This document shows, in pieces, positions 32,166 to 44,709 of a DNA stretch of 64,000 nucleotides. Origin of the DNA: Spirometra erinaceieuropaei (Eukaryota > Platyhelminthes > Cestoda > Diphyllobothriidea > Diphyllobothriidae); assembly GCA_902702965.1 (NCBI GenBank), contig CACRXP010000378.1:344627-408626 (forward strand), in the 5' to 3' direction. The translations under genes and the position numbers were made by a program. Under the pieces are notes generated by a model. The model was given only the letters and a program-made list of their open reading frames with translations, had not been told where the DNA came from and did no database searches. Within the stretch, counting starts at the first letter, position 1, and every line of letters begins with the position of its first letter.

Positions 32166-33950
32166 TTATATGATCCGACTCATGAGTTTTATCGAAATTT
32201 ACCTATGAGTGCTAACCACTCGCAAACCGACACTAATGCACAGACCCAATGTTCATGTTAATAAGTAAAAACTTTAGGAGAATTGATAAAGGTAATATTG
32301 CGTTGTTTTGAAATGCGGAGTTTTCTTTAGAAAAACGGAAAATCTGGAAAATGTCAAAAAGGGTTCTGGAAGGTAGATAGGATTTGTTTAATTTCGCCGA
32401 TGGGGACGTCAGACGAACAAAAGTCTTCGAAAGGACGCATGTTTCCGGGCAAGTCAATGACTAACAAATTTAGACGGAATTGGCATAAAAGTTTCAGCAT
32501 GTAACTTTCCGTAATCCGATCGGTGAGCGCCCATCTGTAATACCTTTTTGTATCTATCAAAGGAACTTTCCTTACATGAAACTGATTTGCACTTTTCCTT
32601 TTTTTAAATTACGTTGCGTGGCAAATAGACTTTGAAATATTGCCGAAGACTTCATGATTTTCAATTTTTCAATCTCTCGCCCATAACGACTGATTCTTGA
32701 TTATGCTTATATTAAAACCTTCAAAATAAGATACTTTTCTAAGACGTTTGCCGAAGTATCGAGTGTCCATTGTCATACAAAAGGTCGTTTAGGTCGCATG
32801 TAAAGACTTACTCAAACATGAAACCTCATCTTCGAAAAAATGAACGTCTACAACAAAAGCTTTCAAGAAGCAGGCCTTTGATCAACTAGAAAACTTTCTC
32901 AGAAAGTTGCCTTCTTAAAAAGTGCTTAGCTGCGGCATTCCGTTGATGGATGTCAGTGTACTTAGCATTTTTATATGCGGAACCCAAGAAAAAATTCAAC
33001 GCTTTTGACCTTTTATTTCACGGTGCTAAGAATGCTAACATTTTTCTACCTTCTACGATTATGAATGCACTGCGGAGTGGCCTTAAAATAGTGATATTTT
33101 GTTAAAATTGTAAGTGTTTTACTCGTTCCAGTTCTAAATTGCGTATGTGCAGAAGCTAGACCGCAGGAAACTTACGTTCCATATGTCCAACACTGAAAAT
33201 GACTATTAGTGATAGTCACTTTCGTGACAAAGTATAGAATTTTCCGAATGGTAAAACCGTTTAAGCCAATTTAGACGAAGGACTGATTGTGTGCGTTATT
33301 TTTGAATTTTAGACCGCGAATTCGCACAGAACTGCTATCCTGACCTCAAGAAATCGATAAAATACCTGGTTCTTTCAAAATAACTTCTGCTTTGTTTAAT
33401 TTCTGAGGGAACATATACGCAAACTTGGAGTGGATTTTTAGGAGCATTGCAAGCACGGTCTGAAATAAAGCATGAATATCCGAGCTGAAATCCGTCAGCT
33501 ACTGCTAAATAATCGCGCAGTATTCACAAACCGCTAATACCTGTGCTGTTAGTACGGTAAATAATCATACAATTCAATAACCCGCGCGTCAGCAAACTGG
33601 TGCCCACGGTTACGTCGGTCAAAAATCAATTTTCAAGTGCGGCAAGCTTTGTTTAGTAAAGCTCTTGAGAGTACATTACCCTCCTCTCAAAGAAAAATAG
33701 GCTCAGATCTGTAACTGAATTCTAGGACGGGTAGTAGTATAGAAAATTGCCCAAATATATTGCGACATCCACTTTCACTCAAATTTACAAACATTTTGTC
33801 TGATAAATTACGTGGACACTCTTTCTGCAGAAGAAAACGACATTTCCTTAAAAAAGGCTGAACGAGCGAGTCAAATGCGCGACGTTTAAGAGTCCTAGAA
33901 CTCTCACATCAGTTTCTGTCGCCAGGTTTCATGAGACATGTAGCCTCCAT
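32166..33950 (-). mobile_element. Family C terminal-repeat element, copy 3 (reverse)
   Basis: The left end (32168-32215, 'ccgactcatgagttttatcg') matches the reversed right end of the 58403 copy. The right end (33900-33945, 'ctcacatcagtttctgtcgc') matches the reversed left end. Internal blocks such as 'tattttgttaaaattgtaag' and 'gactattagtgatagtcact' match in order. A segment of about 235 bp (33365-33600) is not shared with the other copies and looks like an insertion. Confidence 0.75.
33365..33600. repeat. Retrozyme-like repeat fragments inserted in family C
   Basis: Bases 33365-33440 match 47560-47640 in the same strand sense ('tttgtttaatttctgaggga'), which is the reverse sense of the ribozyme. 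Bases 33525-33575 match the opposite strand of 47395-47445 ('gctaatacctgtg', 'gttagtacggtaaat'). A related half-unit precedes it at 33496-33530. No intact ribozyme core remains here. Confidence 0.55.
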
Positions 33951-34004
33951 AATACTCCGATTTACGTAGGATCCATGACCCTATAATGAGGGGGAGCTGT
34001 CGAT

Positions 34005-34140
34005 CATAATAGATATGTAGTGGCATGGCAACTGCGTACCATTATAGGAATCCTGCGCTCCTCGCGTTTCCATTTCCATTATCTAAGAGTATTTCTGATG
34101 ATGAGTTCGAGTTAGAATCCGAGATAACTGAAGGTTGAGG
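34005..34140 (+). repeat. Degraded PLE 3' end
   Basis: 'tagtggcatggcaactgcgt', then CTGATGA, 'tgagttcgag' and 'gaatccgag' follow the order of PLE copies a and d. GAAACGTC has decayed to GAGATAAC. Confidence 0.65.
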
Positions 34141-34506
34141 GACCCAAGTAACTGCAGGTAGATAGTGGATCGCGTCATACGGGAATGGTGGTCTTTCACT
34201 CTACCGATGTCGAGTCAGAAACAGGAGGCCAAAACACTTCGTTCGAATGGTCCCATCTTCCTGCGAACTGCTTCCTGAAACTGGCCTATTCGTTTATATC
34301 GGCAAATCTAGAGATTTGGATTTTAGATGAAGTTTGCGTTGCTTACAAAAACGCCAATTACTGTTGAGAGGGAAACTGCGTTTAATGCAACATGAACAAC
34401 CTACATTTAATAAGCACAGCTGCCGGGGCGAAGAACGCAGACTCGAAAAAACGTGGTGATAGCTCGAATGGATTCAATAAAAAGTTATAAGACTAATGGC
34501 ATTGGT
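34141..34506. other. Unassigned sequence
   Basis: A 60-codon frame at 34185-34367 without a known domain. Confidence 0.4.
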
Positions 34507-34790
34507 AACAAAGACGAGGGAGACTGAAAGGGCCACTTCTGGCTTATTAGTTGTCGCCAGCCATCCTTATCCAGTCCCGAGATGTGCAACATCTGGGGTT
34601 AGATTCCACAGCCTCCTGGCTAGAAGTCGAACGCCCTAACCACTGAGCCACGAGCTCATTGTTATGTCAGTAACAATCGGCCGTGTACAATGGTAGAGCG
34701 GCGCTCACCGACCGCGTTACGGAACCCGCTTGTTTTGCCTTGGGGAGCTCTCTCGATTCCTGCCAGCAGTCGCATGGTGGTAAGTAACAT
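34507..34790 (-). mobile_element. Type 1 SINE (reverse) plus module
   Basis: The minus strand has an A-box-like 'gtggctcagtggttagggcg', a B-box remnant, and the tail with CTGGCGA, 'aactaataagcc' and GAAGTGGCCCTTTCAG. The core is altered (A to G in CTGA). Beyond the head (34675-34790) is the module described at 8510-8605. Confidence 0.7.
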
Positions 34791-35096
34791 AGGCAGAAAA
34801 CCACTACCGAAAAGACGACGAAGACCGTAACGCGATTGGTGAGCGCTCCCCTACCATTTCCAAGACGACAAGTCATTATTTCCAAAGGATTGCACCTCAT
34901 CAGGTAGCGGTTGCCGCTGAGGGTTGCATCGTCAATAATAACCTCCTTGGAAGTGCCTATACTTGACCTCAATGCTGCCTTGGTTCGCCTTCGACGATTA
35001 TGTTTGCATCTTTAGCGCAAGGTTCCGAAAAAGTGCGGAATTCCCCGCCACGCTGTCAAAAAAGGAGTAAGCTAGACGAACGTCATGCGTACGCTT

Positions 35097-35140
<44 letters not shown>

Positions 35141-35344
35141 CCTTAGATCCACTTTGTTTCAGGCTCCCATACGTGTCTTACCTTTGCTGCGATTTCGGCG
35201 TACGGATCCTTTTTCTCGGCGTACATCGAATACCTTAATTAAAATGGTCTTGTTTGTAGAAATCTGTGTTCCTCTATAAGTACTTAGGATGTTTCAGAAG
35301 ACACTTATCCTACGAGCACAAAATATGAGTTTCACGAGACGGAT
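34791..35344. other. Unassigned sequence with (TC)n
   Basis: A TC microsatellite spans 35098-35139. A stretch at 34835-34870 repeats the 'gtaacgcgattggtgagcgc' motif of the SINE module. Nothing else is seen. Confidence 0.5.
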
Positions 35345-35545
35345 GAAAGTGGGAGGTCTGGGCTACTGGAACAAGAATTCTGTTCGCCTGTCGTTTCGGT
35401 TTCACACACAAACCCCTCATCATCGAATGCAAAATTTGGCCACATACCAATTGCATCGTGTAGATACTACAGATTTTGTGCTTCCATTACCATTTCATGA
35501 CTCTTTCCCGGACGATGGGTTCTGAAACGTTAGACGAATACAATT
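35345..35545 (+). repeat. PLE end fragments, inverted arrangement
   Basis: Bases 35350-35400 resemble the reversed end of PLE copy a ('ctggaacaagaattctgttc', then 'cctgtcgtttcgg'). Bases 35440-35545 resemble the forward end ('ggacgatgggttctgaaacg'). This repeats the inverted-end layout of copy a without the coding part. Confidence 0.5.
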
Positions 35546-36777
35546 CTGGCTCCAGTGATCGCATCTTCTCCATGGCGCACCTGCCATGTTTTGTAATTAT
35601 GATGGCGAGAATGTCTCTAAGACAGGGCTCTGAAAAGTGGGGAAATGCGCATTCTGAAGACGTAGCAGGATCGAACAGCGACGCCAAAACTCTCGTCAGA
35701 GATGTTTATAAAAATGAGGGCAAGTTTATAAGAGGTTAAAAGGCATAAAAATAACCACAAACATATACTATTTACTTTGGGGATTTCAACTCTTCGCGGG
35801 GGGGGGCTCCTGGGACACAATCCCGCAATCGAGGGCGGATCACTGTATTCTTCGTCAGGTCTGTGCAATAATGCAAGTAAGTTGCAAAAGGGCGGCAGAA
35901 TTGTTAACAGCTGACGAAAAGTGGTCTTGCGGAGATGATTAAGATAGTTCAGATATGTCAAAACATAGCGTAGCCACAGAGTCGGTTTGGTTAACCGTAT
36001 GGACACCGCCTGTGCCGTGCCCTCTATAAAGTGCAGACGTGACGCTTCAAGATGCTGCGCCTGAAGTCATAAGGTGGTTTGCATTTGTCGCGGATAAACG
36101 AAGTTAGGCAAACAGGTCCTAACTATTGACCCCTGGATGGTATGAATGAAAATTTAATGTGTCTGGCGTTAAACAATACAATCTGGTCGGTGGAAGAGAG
36201 CATACTGCCCTTCTGTTTATTATCGTGGAGAACAGATGATGACCTTCAAACAAAAAGATGATCAGCATTAAAGCCCTCAGGGCGAACTGTCGAGCCCGGA
36301 CAAGCTTGTAAAGCAAGTGTCTTAGGATAGAGCAAATGACAGGGGTGCACGTTTCAGTCTGTTTGTGATCGTATTTTATCGATTAATGGTCTGACGAAAC
36401 TCCTAATAATGTGAGACAATTACCCGCCGTTTCGAGAAACCAGCGGTGGCCGCTGATGCATGTTTGATCTTCGGCCCTCCCCAAAGTTACAAACACGAGT
36501 TAGAATATCAAACCGCAATAGCCTCGCGCTTAAGAGTGACTGCCAGGAGATGACCAATAAGCTGTCCTGGCTTTTCTGAACCCTCTTAATGTCTTCGTTG
36601 AAATTCTTGATCATGGCCCAGGGAAACACTATAAACACTTGGATTCGATAACTGCACAATCCATACTTAGGTCTGCCTTTCCAGATTTGACATTTCTTAG
36701 ACAGAAGTCTGTACATATTTATGAAGGCCAAAGAACGTCGAAAAACGTCTAGGGCTTGTGATAAACGGTTGCTATCA
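35546..36777. other. Unassigned sequence
   Basis: A reverse-strand piece near 35855 ('cctgacgaagaatacagtga') resembles the start of the hammerhead-like end of PLE copy h. The minus frames at 35617-36006 (129 codons) and 36420-36815 (131 codons) have no recognised domain; the second starts in a foldback arm. Confidence 0.4.
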
Positions 36778-37012
36778 CATGAATTGTTGACTGAACTTCT
36801 GAGGTGCGCTTCCAATTCGAAAAGACTTCTTAAGTAGAGTTGTCACATTAATGGCTTTGTCGCATGATGTTGAAATATTCCAGTCACATCAGGCTGCAGG
36901 CTTTCCAATGGTACTCTTATCGATGGACTACCTGGACTATTTTTCAGAAAAAATGACTAATTAGGTAACACAGATTATCTCCACTGATTTTTGGTGCCCT
37001 TACAAATTCAAA
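36778..37012 (+). repeat. Foldback left arm, old, truncated by insertion
   Basis: 'ttgttgactgaacttctgag' through 'atgactaattaggtaacaca' and 'gatttttggtgcccttacaa' match the first about 235 bp of a foldback arm. The copy at 37013 begins where it stops, and no right half is found beyond it. Confidence 0.65.
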
Positions 37013-38005
37013 TACAGTGAGTGACAGATCTCATGAAATGTTGGCTGAAATTACGAAATGCGTTTTCGATTAGGATGGATTACTTAGGCGCGGATGTAAT
37101 ACTGATTATCCTGCGGCACAGTCCCATAATATTTCGGACTCGGCAGGATGTCAGCACTTGGATATGCTGCTTTGCGATCTCCGTAGAAACCGTATTAGGT
37201 AAAAAGTGACTATTTATGTAGCATGCCTTTTCCCGTTGATTTTCGATGGTCTTGCAAATTCACATACATCGTATAAAAACCATAAGCAGAAGGTATGCTT
37301 TCTTTCAATCTTTGGTAGTGGATCACGTCTTCTCTATATTTTATTGTCGAAGAAGGAAAATAATTAGGTTTCAACAAAGTTTTATAATTCCCGAATAATT
37401 TGGAGCCTGAATAGCCGTTCTATTAGCGCTTACTGGTTTCAGTATATAAGCTACATGCGTTCCGCGTAAAGAAAATCACACATTTTTCTATTCCTTTAAA
37501 AATATACCATAGAGAGTCCATAAAAGTTTGCAGTGGATGCGGACAATGTTGTATATTTCATGAGGAGCTGTGGTAAACGGCCAGGTACGATGCTATGTGA
37601 ATGGACATTACGCGGTCTTAAAAAATCTCATGATTAGAAACTTTTCTAAAACCTAATTATATTCCTTCTTCGAGTAAAAAATATAACGAATACGTGATCT
37701 TCTATCAGAGGACTGAAAGAAAGCATATTTTTTTTATGGTTTTTATAAGATGTATGTGAATTTTCAAGACCATAGAAAATCCATAGGAAAATGCATGCTA
37801 CATAAATAGTCGTTTTTTACCTAGTAAGGTTTCTACGGGCGATTGAAAGTAGTGTATTCAAGTTCTGAAATCTTGCCGAGTGCAAAATATTATAGGATTA
37901 TGCCGCAAGATAATCAGTATTACAACCACACCTAAGTAATCTATCCTCGTCAAAAACACATTTCACAATTTCAGCCAGCATTTCATGAGATCGGCCACTC
38001 ACTGG
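37013..38005. mobile_element. Foldback element, family B copy 3
   Basis: TACAGTGAGTGACAGATCTC at the left and GAGATCGGCCACTCACTG at the right; the terminal TA is mutated to GA on the right. Arms match the copy at 21097 with moderate divergence. The centre has the same orientation as that copy. Confidence 0.88.
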
Positions 38006-39244
38006 AAGTTGGCATAGAACTGTTTCGGACTTATCCTGCATTAATACAGCTAATCCCAATGCCGACAACCAGATGGGATCAGAAACGCTGACATGCACGC
38101 ACAGATGGCTCAGACGGTCTACAGACGAGGTATACCGGATGGATTATTAGCACTTCCCCGGAGCCAGGCTCATCAGTGCTCCACCATTCCTCGTTGCAGA
38201 TCTGTACTTATTCAAGCAGGACTAGGTATACACCGATCCAGTGACCCCCCCAGGCAAACAAGCCCGGAACCGTAGCGAAGGCCACGGACGGGCAATGACC
38301 GGCAAGGCTGGGAAACGGAGATGAGCGGGCGTGTCCAATATGGGATTTTGGTATAAGGGGCTTTTCGGGTGAGGTTGTGGGAAAACAGTGAAGAATATAC
38401 GAAAACTAAGGGAAAAACGCGGGCATTATAAATAAATATGTTAGCTTGTTTTAGTGGGTATTGAATTTCAGCGTAAGCAGCACGCAGTGCAAAAATTAAC
38501 TGCAGGTTAGGAGTAAAACCGATTTCACGAAGAGTAAGGGTGCTTGGCCCGTCTAGGTCATTAAAACTGGACCGCCCAAGTGTGTGACCAATCAGGTGTA
38601 AGCTGTAGATGGAAGTTGTAGGAGGTGGATGTCGAATCAATCCCTAGCCCCAAACGCTAACTCTGGACCCTAAACCTTTAACGTAAACCATAAATTCCAC
38701 CAGAAAAATCCAACCCCTAACGCAATTTTGCATCACAATTGCAGCAATCCACGAAGTACTTCGGATTGAAAGTATCCACAAGTAGTACTACGCCTACTGA
38801 ATTCAATAGCAGTACGGAAGAAATAAGTTGTTGATCAAGCAGTACCGCGTTTTCGAGCCCCACACCTGTCAGGCCGAGAAGGTGGCCAATATGAGGGTTG
38901 GCCGAATGGAAGCAGAATGAGCCCGAAACAGTTATTTATCAGTCAACCCAAATCTCACTCGACATCAGCCTTCTCCAGTAATCGGCTGAGTTCGACTCGA
39001 CAGGCGGTTGTCTGATCGGGACTTCTAACACGGATTTGGAGCTTGTTTGCAGCTGAAAGCCACTGGACTGATGTACTTACTTTTCTGTATAGGAGAAGTA
39101 TGCAATACTGTTCATGAATTTTTTTAGGATAACTTACATGAGTAGGACCTAGCATAATGCGCTGAGAAATGCTCGTCTGCAGACAGAGCATGAGATCGCT
39201 GTTTTTTAATTTCTTCAGAAAGTAACTGTCAACTTGGAGTAAAT
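38006..39244. other. Unassigned sequence with telomere-like tract
   Basis: Bases 38640-38735 have irregular CCCTAA-like units ('gaccctaaacctttaacg', 'ccaacccctaacgc'). A 142-codon minus frame (38212-38640) shows no recognised domain. Confidence 0.45.
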
Positions 39245-39291
39245 CAGTATATTTAAGGCTTGAGCCTATAGACCTTAAATATATTGATAAA
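39245..39291. repeat. Short perfect-arm hairpin
   Basis: 'atcagtatatttaaggc' pairs with 'accttaaatatattgat' around a loop of about 12 bases, with one mismatch. It directly precedes the ribozyme repeat at 39292. Confidence 0.7.
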
Positions 39292-39480
39292 CTTCAAGTT
39301 CGCAGCTAATTTCTAAGCAATTAAAAAACGACAATTTCTAAATGAGAGTATCTACCAGAAAGCAGACGACGGGGAATACTGGGGGACCCACTGACGAGCC
39401 AAACCCCTCGCAGCTGTGTCATGCAGCGGCAGAATATCGGCAAAACACGCGTATATGGGCTTTTGGCCACTACCTACGCT
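39292..39480 (+). repeat. Hammerhead-bearing repeat, degenerate copy
   Basis: Same order as the reverse-strand copy at 47380-47640: 'tctaccagaaagcagacgac', 'gggggacccactgacgagcc', a GCAGC hairpin loop, 'atcggc', then AAAACACGCG and TGGGC. The essential G12 is A (AAAA for GAAA), and the cleavage-site GTGTC is GTATA. The ribozyme here is dead, although the loop hairpin and stem II bases (GCC/GGC) are kept. Confidence 0.75.
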
Positions 39481-42400
39481 GTCAGTATGGAATCGCCTTA
39501 CTCAAAACTACATGAGATTATTGAAACAATACAAAATGTATTCGAGGTGAAACCGGAACGTCTAGAGGACTTCACTTATCTAAGACAAAGATTCTCGAAT
39601 ATGCAGTTGGACACTAAAGAGAATTTTTCATTGCATTCAGTTAGCGCGCGGTTTAATGAAGAACATTATATAATTTGAAAGCAATGTACATAAGACTTGT
39701 GAATGAGTTCTAGAATGACAGGCTGGAAGATCATACGCTACTCCTACCACTTGCGCTAAAGCCAATCGTTAGTTTTCATGCCTACTTTGATGACATGTCA
39801 TCTTACTTCATAAAGTAGTGGAGAGACACGTCAAACTTTAATATGGGTGTTGAAACGACGAATCTAAGGCTTCGCACTTCGTGTTCTTATCTGAATCAAC
39901 AGCCGCCTAGGAGTGGCGTTATTCGATACACCTTGATTGCAGGACAGAATATGGGGAGTTCCGTCTGGTCAAGGGCAAACTGAAAACTACATCTGAATTT
40001 TAGGACATCGTTCGGGTGTTTTATAGCTCGCACACAAAAGCCCTTTTAAAATGGGCTTAGGAGATCAAGAATTGTTAAGCTTCTTTTACTAGCCATATAG
40101 TTGCGTGCACTTGGTTGAGAGAACGATGTACTATTACGCTTTCGCTGCCCTGATAGACCACCCTTCCTTTCAGGCTTATCAAATGAGGAGAAATAGGTTA
40201 GCAGATAACTTGACAAGACGAAATTAGTGTCTAAACCCTCCAAACCCGTGAAGGAGTTCATAACCAGAGACAAGAAAACAATAGTAACAACTTTGAAGTT
40301 TATTTTTTGTCCACAGCCTGTTGCCTCGTGAGCGTCCTTGAATTCAAACGAGGATGCTTGATTTCGTAGCGAGTGCGCAGGGTATCCTAGGCGGGAGGCA
40401 GATCGATGCGCCAGTCAGACAAAAAAGGCAATAGTAGAAATTTGGTTCTTCTTTATCGTAAATGTAGATTAGCATTACCAGGATTTGTTTCACAAATCTC
40501 CGTGGTAAAGAGCGCAACCGAACACACGAACGGTCGAGAACTTTGCACAAAAACCCTTATAAGGTGCGATCCGCCCGCCCGTATCTTCAACCGTCGTAAA
40601 ATGTTGAAGAAGCGGCCAATCTTTAAAGAGGCGTTGTCTGATTGACGAAATGTCATTTTTTTAACTATGGAAGGTGCTATCTAAACAAAACTCATCAAAC
40701 CGATAGATGAAATTATGATAGGCAAATTAGTTAAGGCCTAATATGGCGCACAATCTAGAAGCAAGATATAATATAATTATGACCATAGTGAAAATCAATA
40801 AAAAAATGCAAAATAGCAGTACATTTTCGGACATTCTTTTGCTTTCGTCACCCCCGTTATCCGAGAGGACATAGATACAATAAGGCTGTTGATGATGGTC
40901 TTGTCAATATAATGAAAAACCAGAAAATTCAGTTTTTGCTTCATAGAAAGTTATTTTATTGGCTTGTCCCAATTCTTTATTACAGCAAAAATATTTTTGA
41001 TTGATTTAGGTCCGGGCTGCCCGCAGAAATAAATACAGGCGGAGAGGCTGATTATGGCCTAAAAATAGACTGTCGCTGTTATATGACTCGGAATCCGACA
41101 GCTGCGCTATCCTGCAATATTATGGTGCCAATTCGACGTCGGCGAAAGACGTTGTATCCGAATGCAGTATTTACGATGTTGACATACACCCAGCTGTTAA
41201 TGGTCTCTATTCTCGACCGCAAAATTAGGCGCTTTCCGAATTTGATGGCCCGCCGAACCATTCGACGCCGACAATTTTTGAATGTTGTTGTCGACTGAAT
41301 GCGTTCTCGTGGGAATCCCATGTAGGACCACCTGGGTCGACTTCGAAGGTTTGTGTTAAAATAAAATATTATCACAGAAATGAATGCTTTCCTGGAAAGG
41401 AAGTCTGTAGTCGATATATCCTTGAGCAAATAAAAACGTCCTCTAATTATTTTCATATTTAAAAATCGTTTTGTCATCACATTTTGCTGGTGGACTTCGA
41501 ACCCTTTCATCCTGGTTTTGATTGTGCGCACGGAAAACATTGCTAGATGTTCCCTGTGAATAGTCTTATGAGGCACTTAATAATAGCTTTTGAGTGCTTG
41601 GCAAATAAAATCGCCGTCGAGCCTACCTGTGGACCGTTTTGATCCACCTTGTTTAACTCTAGACATTGTTTTATTATTAATAATTCACTACAGAATGACC
41701 TGGCTAATACTAAAAATACTAGCCGTCGAATCACACAGCAGTCCTTCGGCTGCCTATTTTCGAATACGCTCAAAGGCGACTTACGTTAGGAATTGCATTG
41801 CCATGTTTGTTGCACGGCGTGGCACAGAAAGATGGCAGTAAGTGGCGCGCAATCTATTTATATACACGTGTTTACGCCTACTAACTCTCGCCGTGGTAAA
41901 ACACATGTTGAACATGCTTATTACTGCTTTTAATGATATAAGGCATTAAAATTTTGCTAAATACGATTCGTAAAGAGCCAACTGCTTCTTGTTTCGTCAA
42001 AGAAGTGTTTTTGCATACCTGCCTTCACCTGTTTTTAATGAACTCAAAATCACAGTTTTTGGCGCTAGAATGGATTTCTTTGAAAATCTTCTTGGTTATA
42101 TGAAATTTCCTTTGTAATGCGGTATGCGCAAATAAGAGAGGAAGTTGCATGGATATCCGGAGACGTCTAATTTGGCCTGATCTTGGCCTGCTTGTGAAGC
42201 ATAATTTCCAGGACATATAATGTAACACGACAATATTAAAAACTGAAAGTCTGTTTGATCAACTGCGACAGGAAGTAGACTGAGAATCACGTAACAACCT
42301 AAACCGCCCTCGCCTGAATTGAGGTCAGATTGCCAAAATGACCTCTAAGTTCCGACTCTGGGTTCAGGATTTTATAAAAAATAGGTCAGAGCATATCCGG

Positions 42401-43686
42401 TGATATGCATTGCAATGTCCTATGACGCGAACGCGGTGTTTGCCAACCAGGAGCTGCAGTATACGGCCCTCGCCGACGTTTTCAGAGCAACCGGTGATAA
42501 ATAATCAGCGAGTATTCCCCACAGGGGTGTCAAGGTCTAGCTTGCGGACGTCAACCAGTATAATTTGACATCAGACTGCCACACATAGTTTAGTAAATCA
42601 AAACCAAAAGCTTTGAACTGTTTTTTCCAACAAGTTAGGCATTAATAAAGAAAGATTGCTCGTATAAGTTAAATGAAGACAAAGAATTTGCACCTTCCTG
42701 ACTTCTCAGTCGATGAGTTCTGATAAAAGAGAGCTGGCATTTAGGTAACTATGGCTGGTCACAGACTTACTCTATCACCAACATATAAACCTGCCTACAG
42801 AGGGTAACTGAAATGCTACTTCATCTGGGTGAAAAAAATGGTCAGTAGTGTTTACTTCTGGGGTAGACTGCGAACAGAAAGAATGAATATTCAAGACTTA
42901 TTTCTGCGTTCCCAACGCTAGGGATCCGTGGCGTTCTGCCTAGAATCAGCTAAAGAAACAGTCCAGGAACATAACGCTCCTTTATTGCTGGGCCTTGCGT
43001 AAACACCAGTCCTGAGTTTGACTGGGAGGCCTTTTTGTCGTCAGTACTTGAGAATTAATCAACTCTTGATCGAGTTCATGCATGGAAAAGTGTCCTTGGG
43101 CCCAACACTCTCACCAGCACACCCTGATCACATGAAGTAGTCCTAAAAAGAGACGAGCGGCAATTAAACATCTCATTCCCTCGGTCTTTATCTTTCCACA
43201 GGATCAAATGCCTCAGGAAAGCCCATTACTAAACTCAGGCTTTTCCACAGTTCACTCTACAACCACAAAATATTTGGTACTGGTCACTATCGTGTGGTTA
43301 ACTAAAGTCATTGTTTCTAAAGTTGCCAAAAATCTGGTCCAACTGTCTTGAGGGCCGCTTCGTTCCAAAAATGAGGCGCCAATATTTGCACAGGCTTTGA
43401 ACAACACAGAGTTGATTGAGAGATGGCGACGATCAAAGCATGCTTGAAAGGAGTCTTTGGCGTGATCAAATGAAGAGGAATTAATTCAAAGAAATGCTTG
43501 ATCAATAAAGCCTCGCCGGAACGGGTTGTGTGGACAATAAGTTTACCCTAAAAGACGATTGAACCTGTTTCAGTGTTTCTGGCCAGATCTCGATCCAAGA
43601 AGACCAAAAATCTGCATCTGAGATGTTTTATCATCGAATCTTTGACCATTCGATTCATAGCCTTAAGTTCTGTCGGTTGGATACCA
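39481..43686. other. Long unassigned stretch
   Basis: AT-rich with many stops. The longest frame (41079-41576, minus, 165 codons) is overlapped on the other strand by one of 71 codons, and I recognise neither. I found none of the foldback, SINE or PLE modules here, so this is the largest block without annotation. Confidence 0.4.
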
Positions 43687-44020
43687 GTGTCGCAACACTC
43701 CGTTACTGATGCTAGTATTATTGCAGTTAGTTACCCATACTGTAAGCGTTGGTAGAGTAGCATTGGCAGCCGTGGTGGCGGTGGTAGTAGTAGTACTAAT
43801 AGTAGGATTATTAGTAGTATTCGCCGTATCAGTGGGAAAAGTTTTCTTCAGTGTTGCGACACTGTATTCCCGCCAGTGGTAGTAGTATTAGTAGTAACAG
43901 CGGTAGTAGTGGTAGTAGTAGCAGTAGTAGTGTTGGTGGTAGTAGTAGTATTAGTGGTAGTAGTAGTCCGCCCGTAAGACAGGCTGGTAGGGGAATAGAC
44001 AATTCTAAGTGTTGCGACAC
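43687..44020. repeat. GGT/GTA trinucleotide tract with 12-mer near-palindrome
   Basis: Purine/thymine trinucleotides (GTA, GGT, AGT) dominate 43760-43970. GTGTTGCGACAC or its reverse GTGTCGCAACAC occurs at 43687-43698, 43851-43862 and 44009-44020. The last two are followed by the same TGTATTCCCGCC, indicating a duplicated unit of about 158 bp. Confidence 0.8.
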
Positions 44021-44709
44021 TGTATTCCCGCCGCTCTGTCGGCCCGATCAAAAATATTCAAATGAAAATGAAGGTGGAGCTCTCCGAAATAACTCGACTG
44101 AAGGACAGTATACGAGCAACTCCACTTGGCCTTGAAACTTCATCCTTGAAGCCTCCTATGCCGTCGCATATTGACGGACAAGCAGTTGTGTGGGAAAGTG
44201 TTACCGACGTGGGCAGTATGGACCAGAATAACCGTTTCCGACTTACTGGAATTCATCAGCCGGCCTCTCCCAAACCCCGAGACAGAAAGGACTCTGGGAC
44301 CGAGTCATTCGCCCATCATGAATTTGAATCAAACGTCCTAGGACTTGAAGAATGAATTCGCGGTCTGCAGGTCGAAATCACAAATAACAAAAGTAATGTG
44401 GGAAGAAGCGGACATCTATCCATTGGGCTCTTGAGGTTAATAAGATGCGAGTGCGGACAGAGATCACGAACAGACAGCCACCTGCCAGACAGAATGAGGT
44501 GTGCGCAGAGGTTTGTGTAGACTGATGTAGAACTATTTTGAGCGCATTTTTTCTTCACTCAACCAACCATAACCCTGGCTACTATCTGCGACCGGACGCA
44601 TAAACATGCCAACACACAGCGCAGCCTGTTCACAGGCACGATCAATAAGACTATTTTGGGAGATTTAAAAGCCTTGTTATCTGGCGTGCAATACCTATGG
44701 GTCTTCATA
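44021..44709. other. Unassigned sequence before the gap
   Basis: A 97-codon plus frame (44062-44355) is hydrophilic, without a recognised domain. Confidence 0.4.

Noticed and set aside
38212..38640. 142-codon minus frame
   Set aside because: No family is recognised, and it adjoins a degenerate CCCTAA tract.
41079..41576. 165-codon minus-strand frame
   Set aside because: It has no recognisable domain, is Arg/Ile-rich, and has an overlapping frame on the other strand. I could not support a gene.
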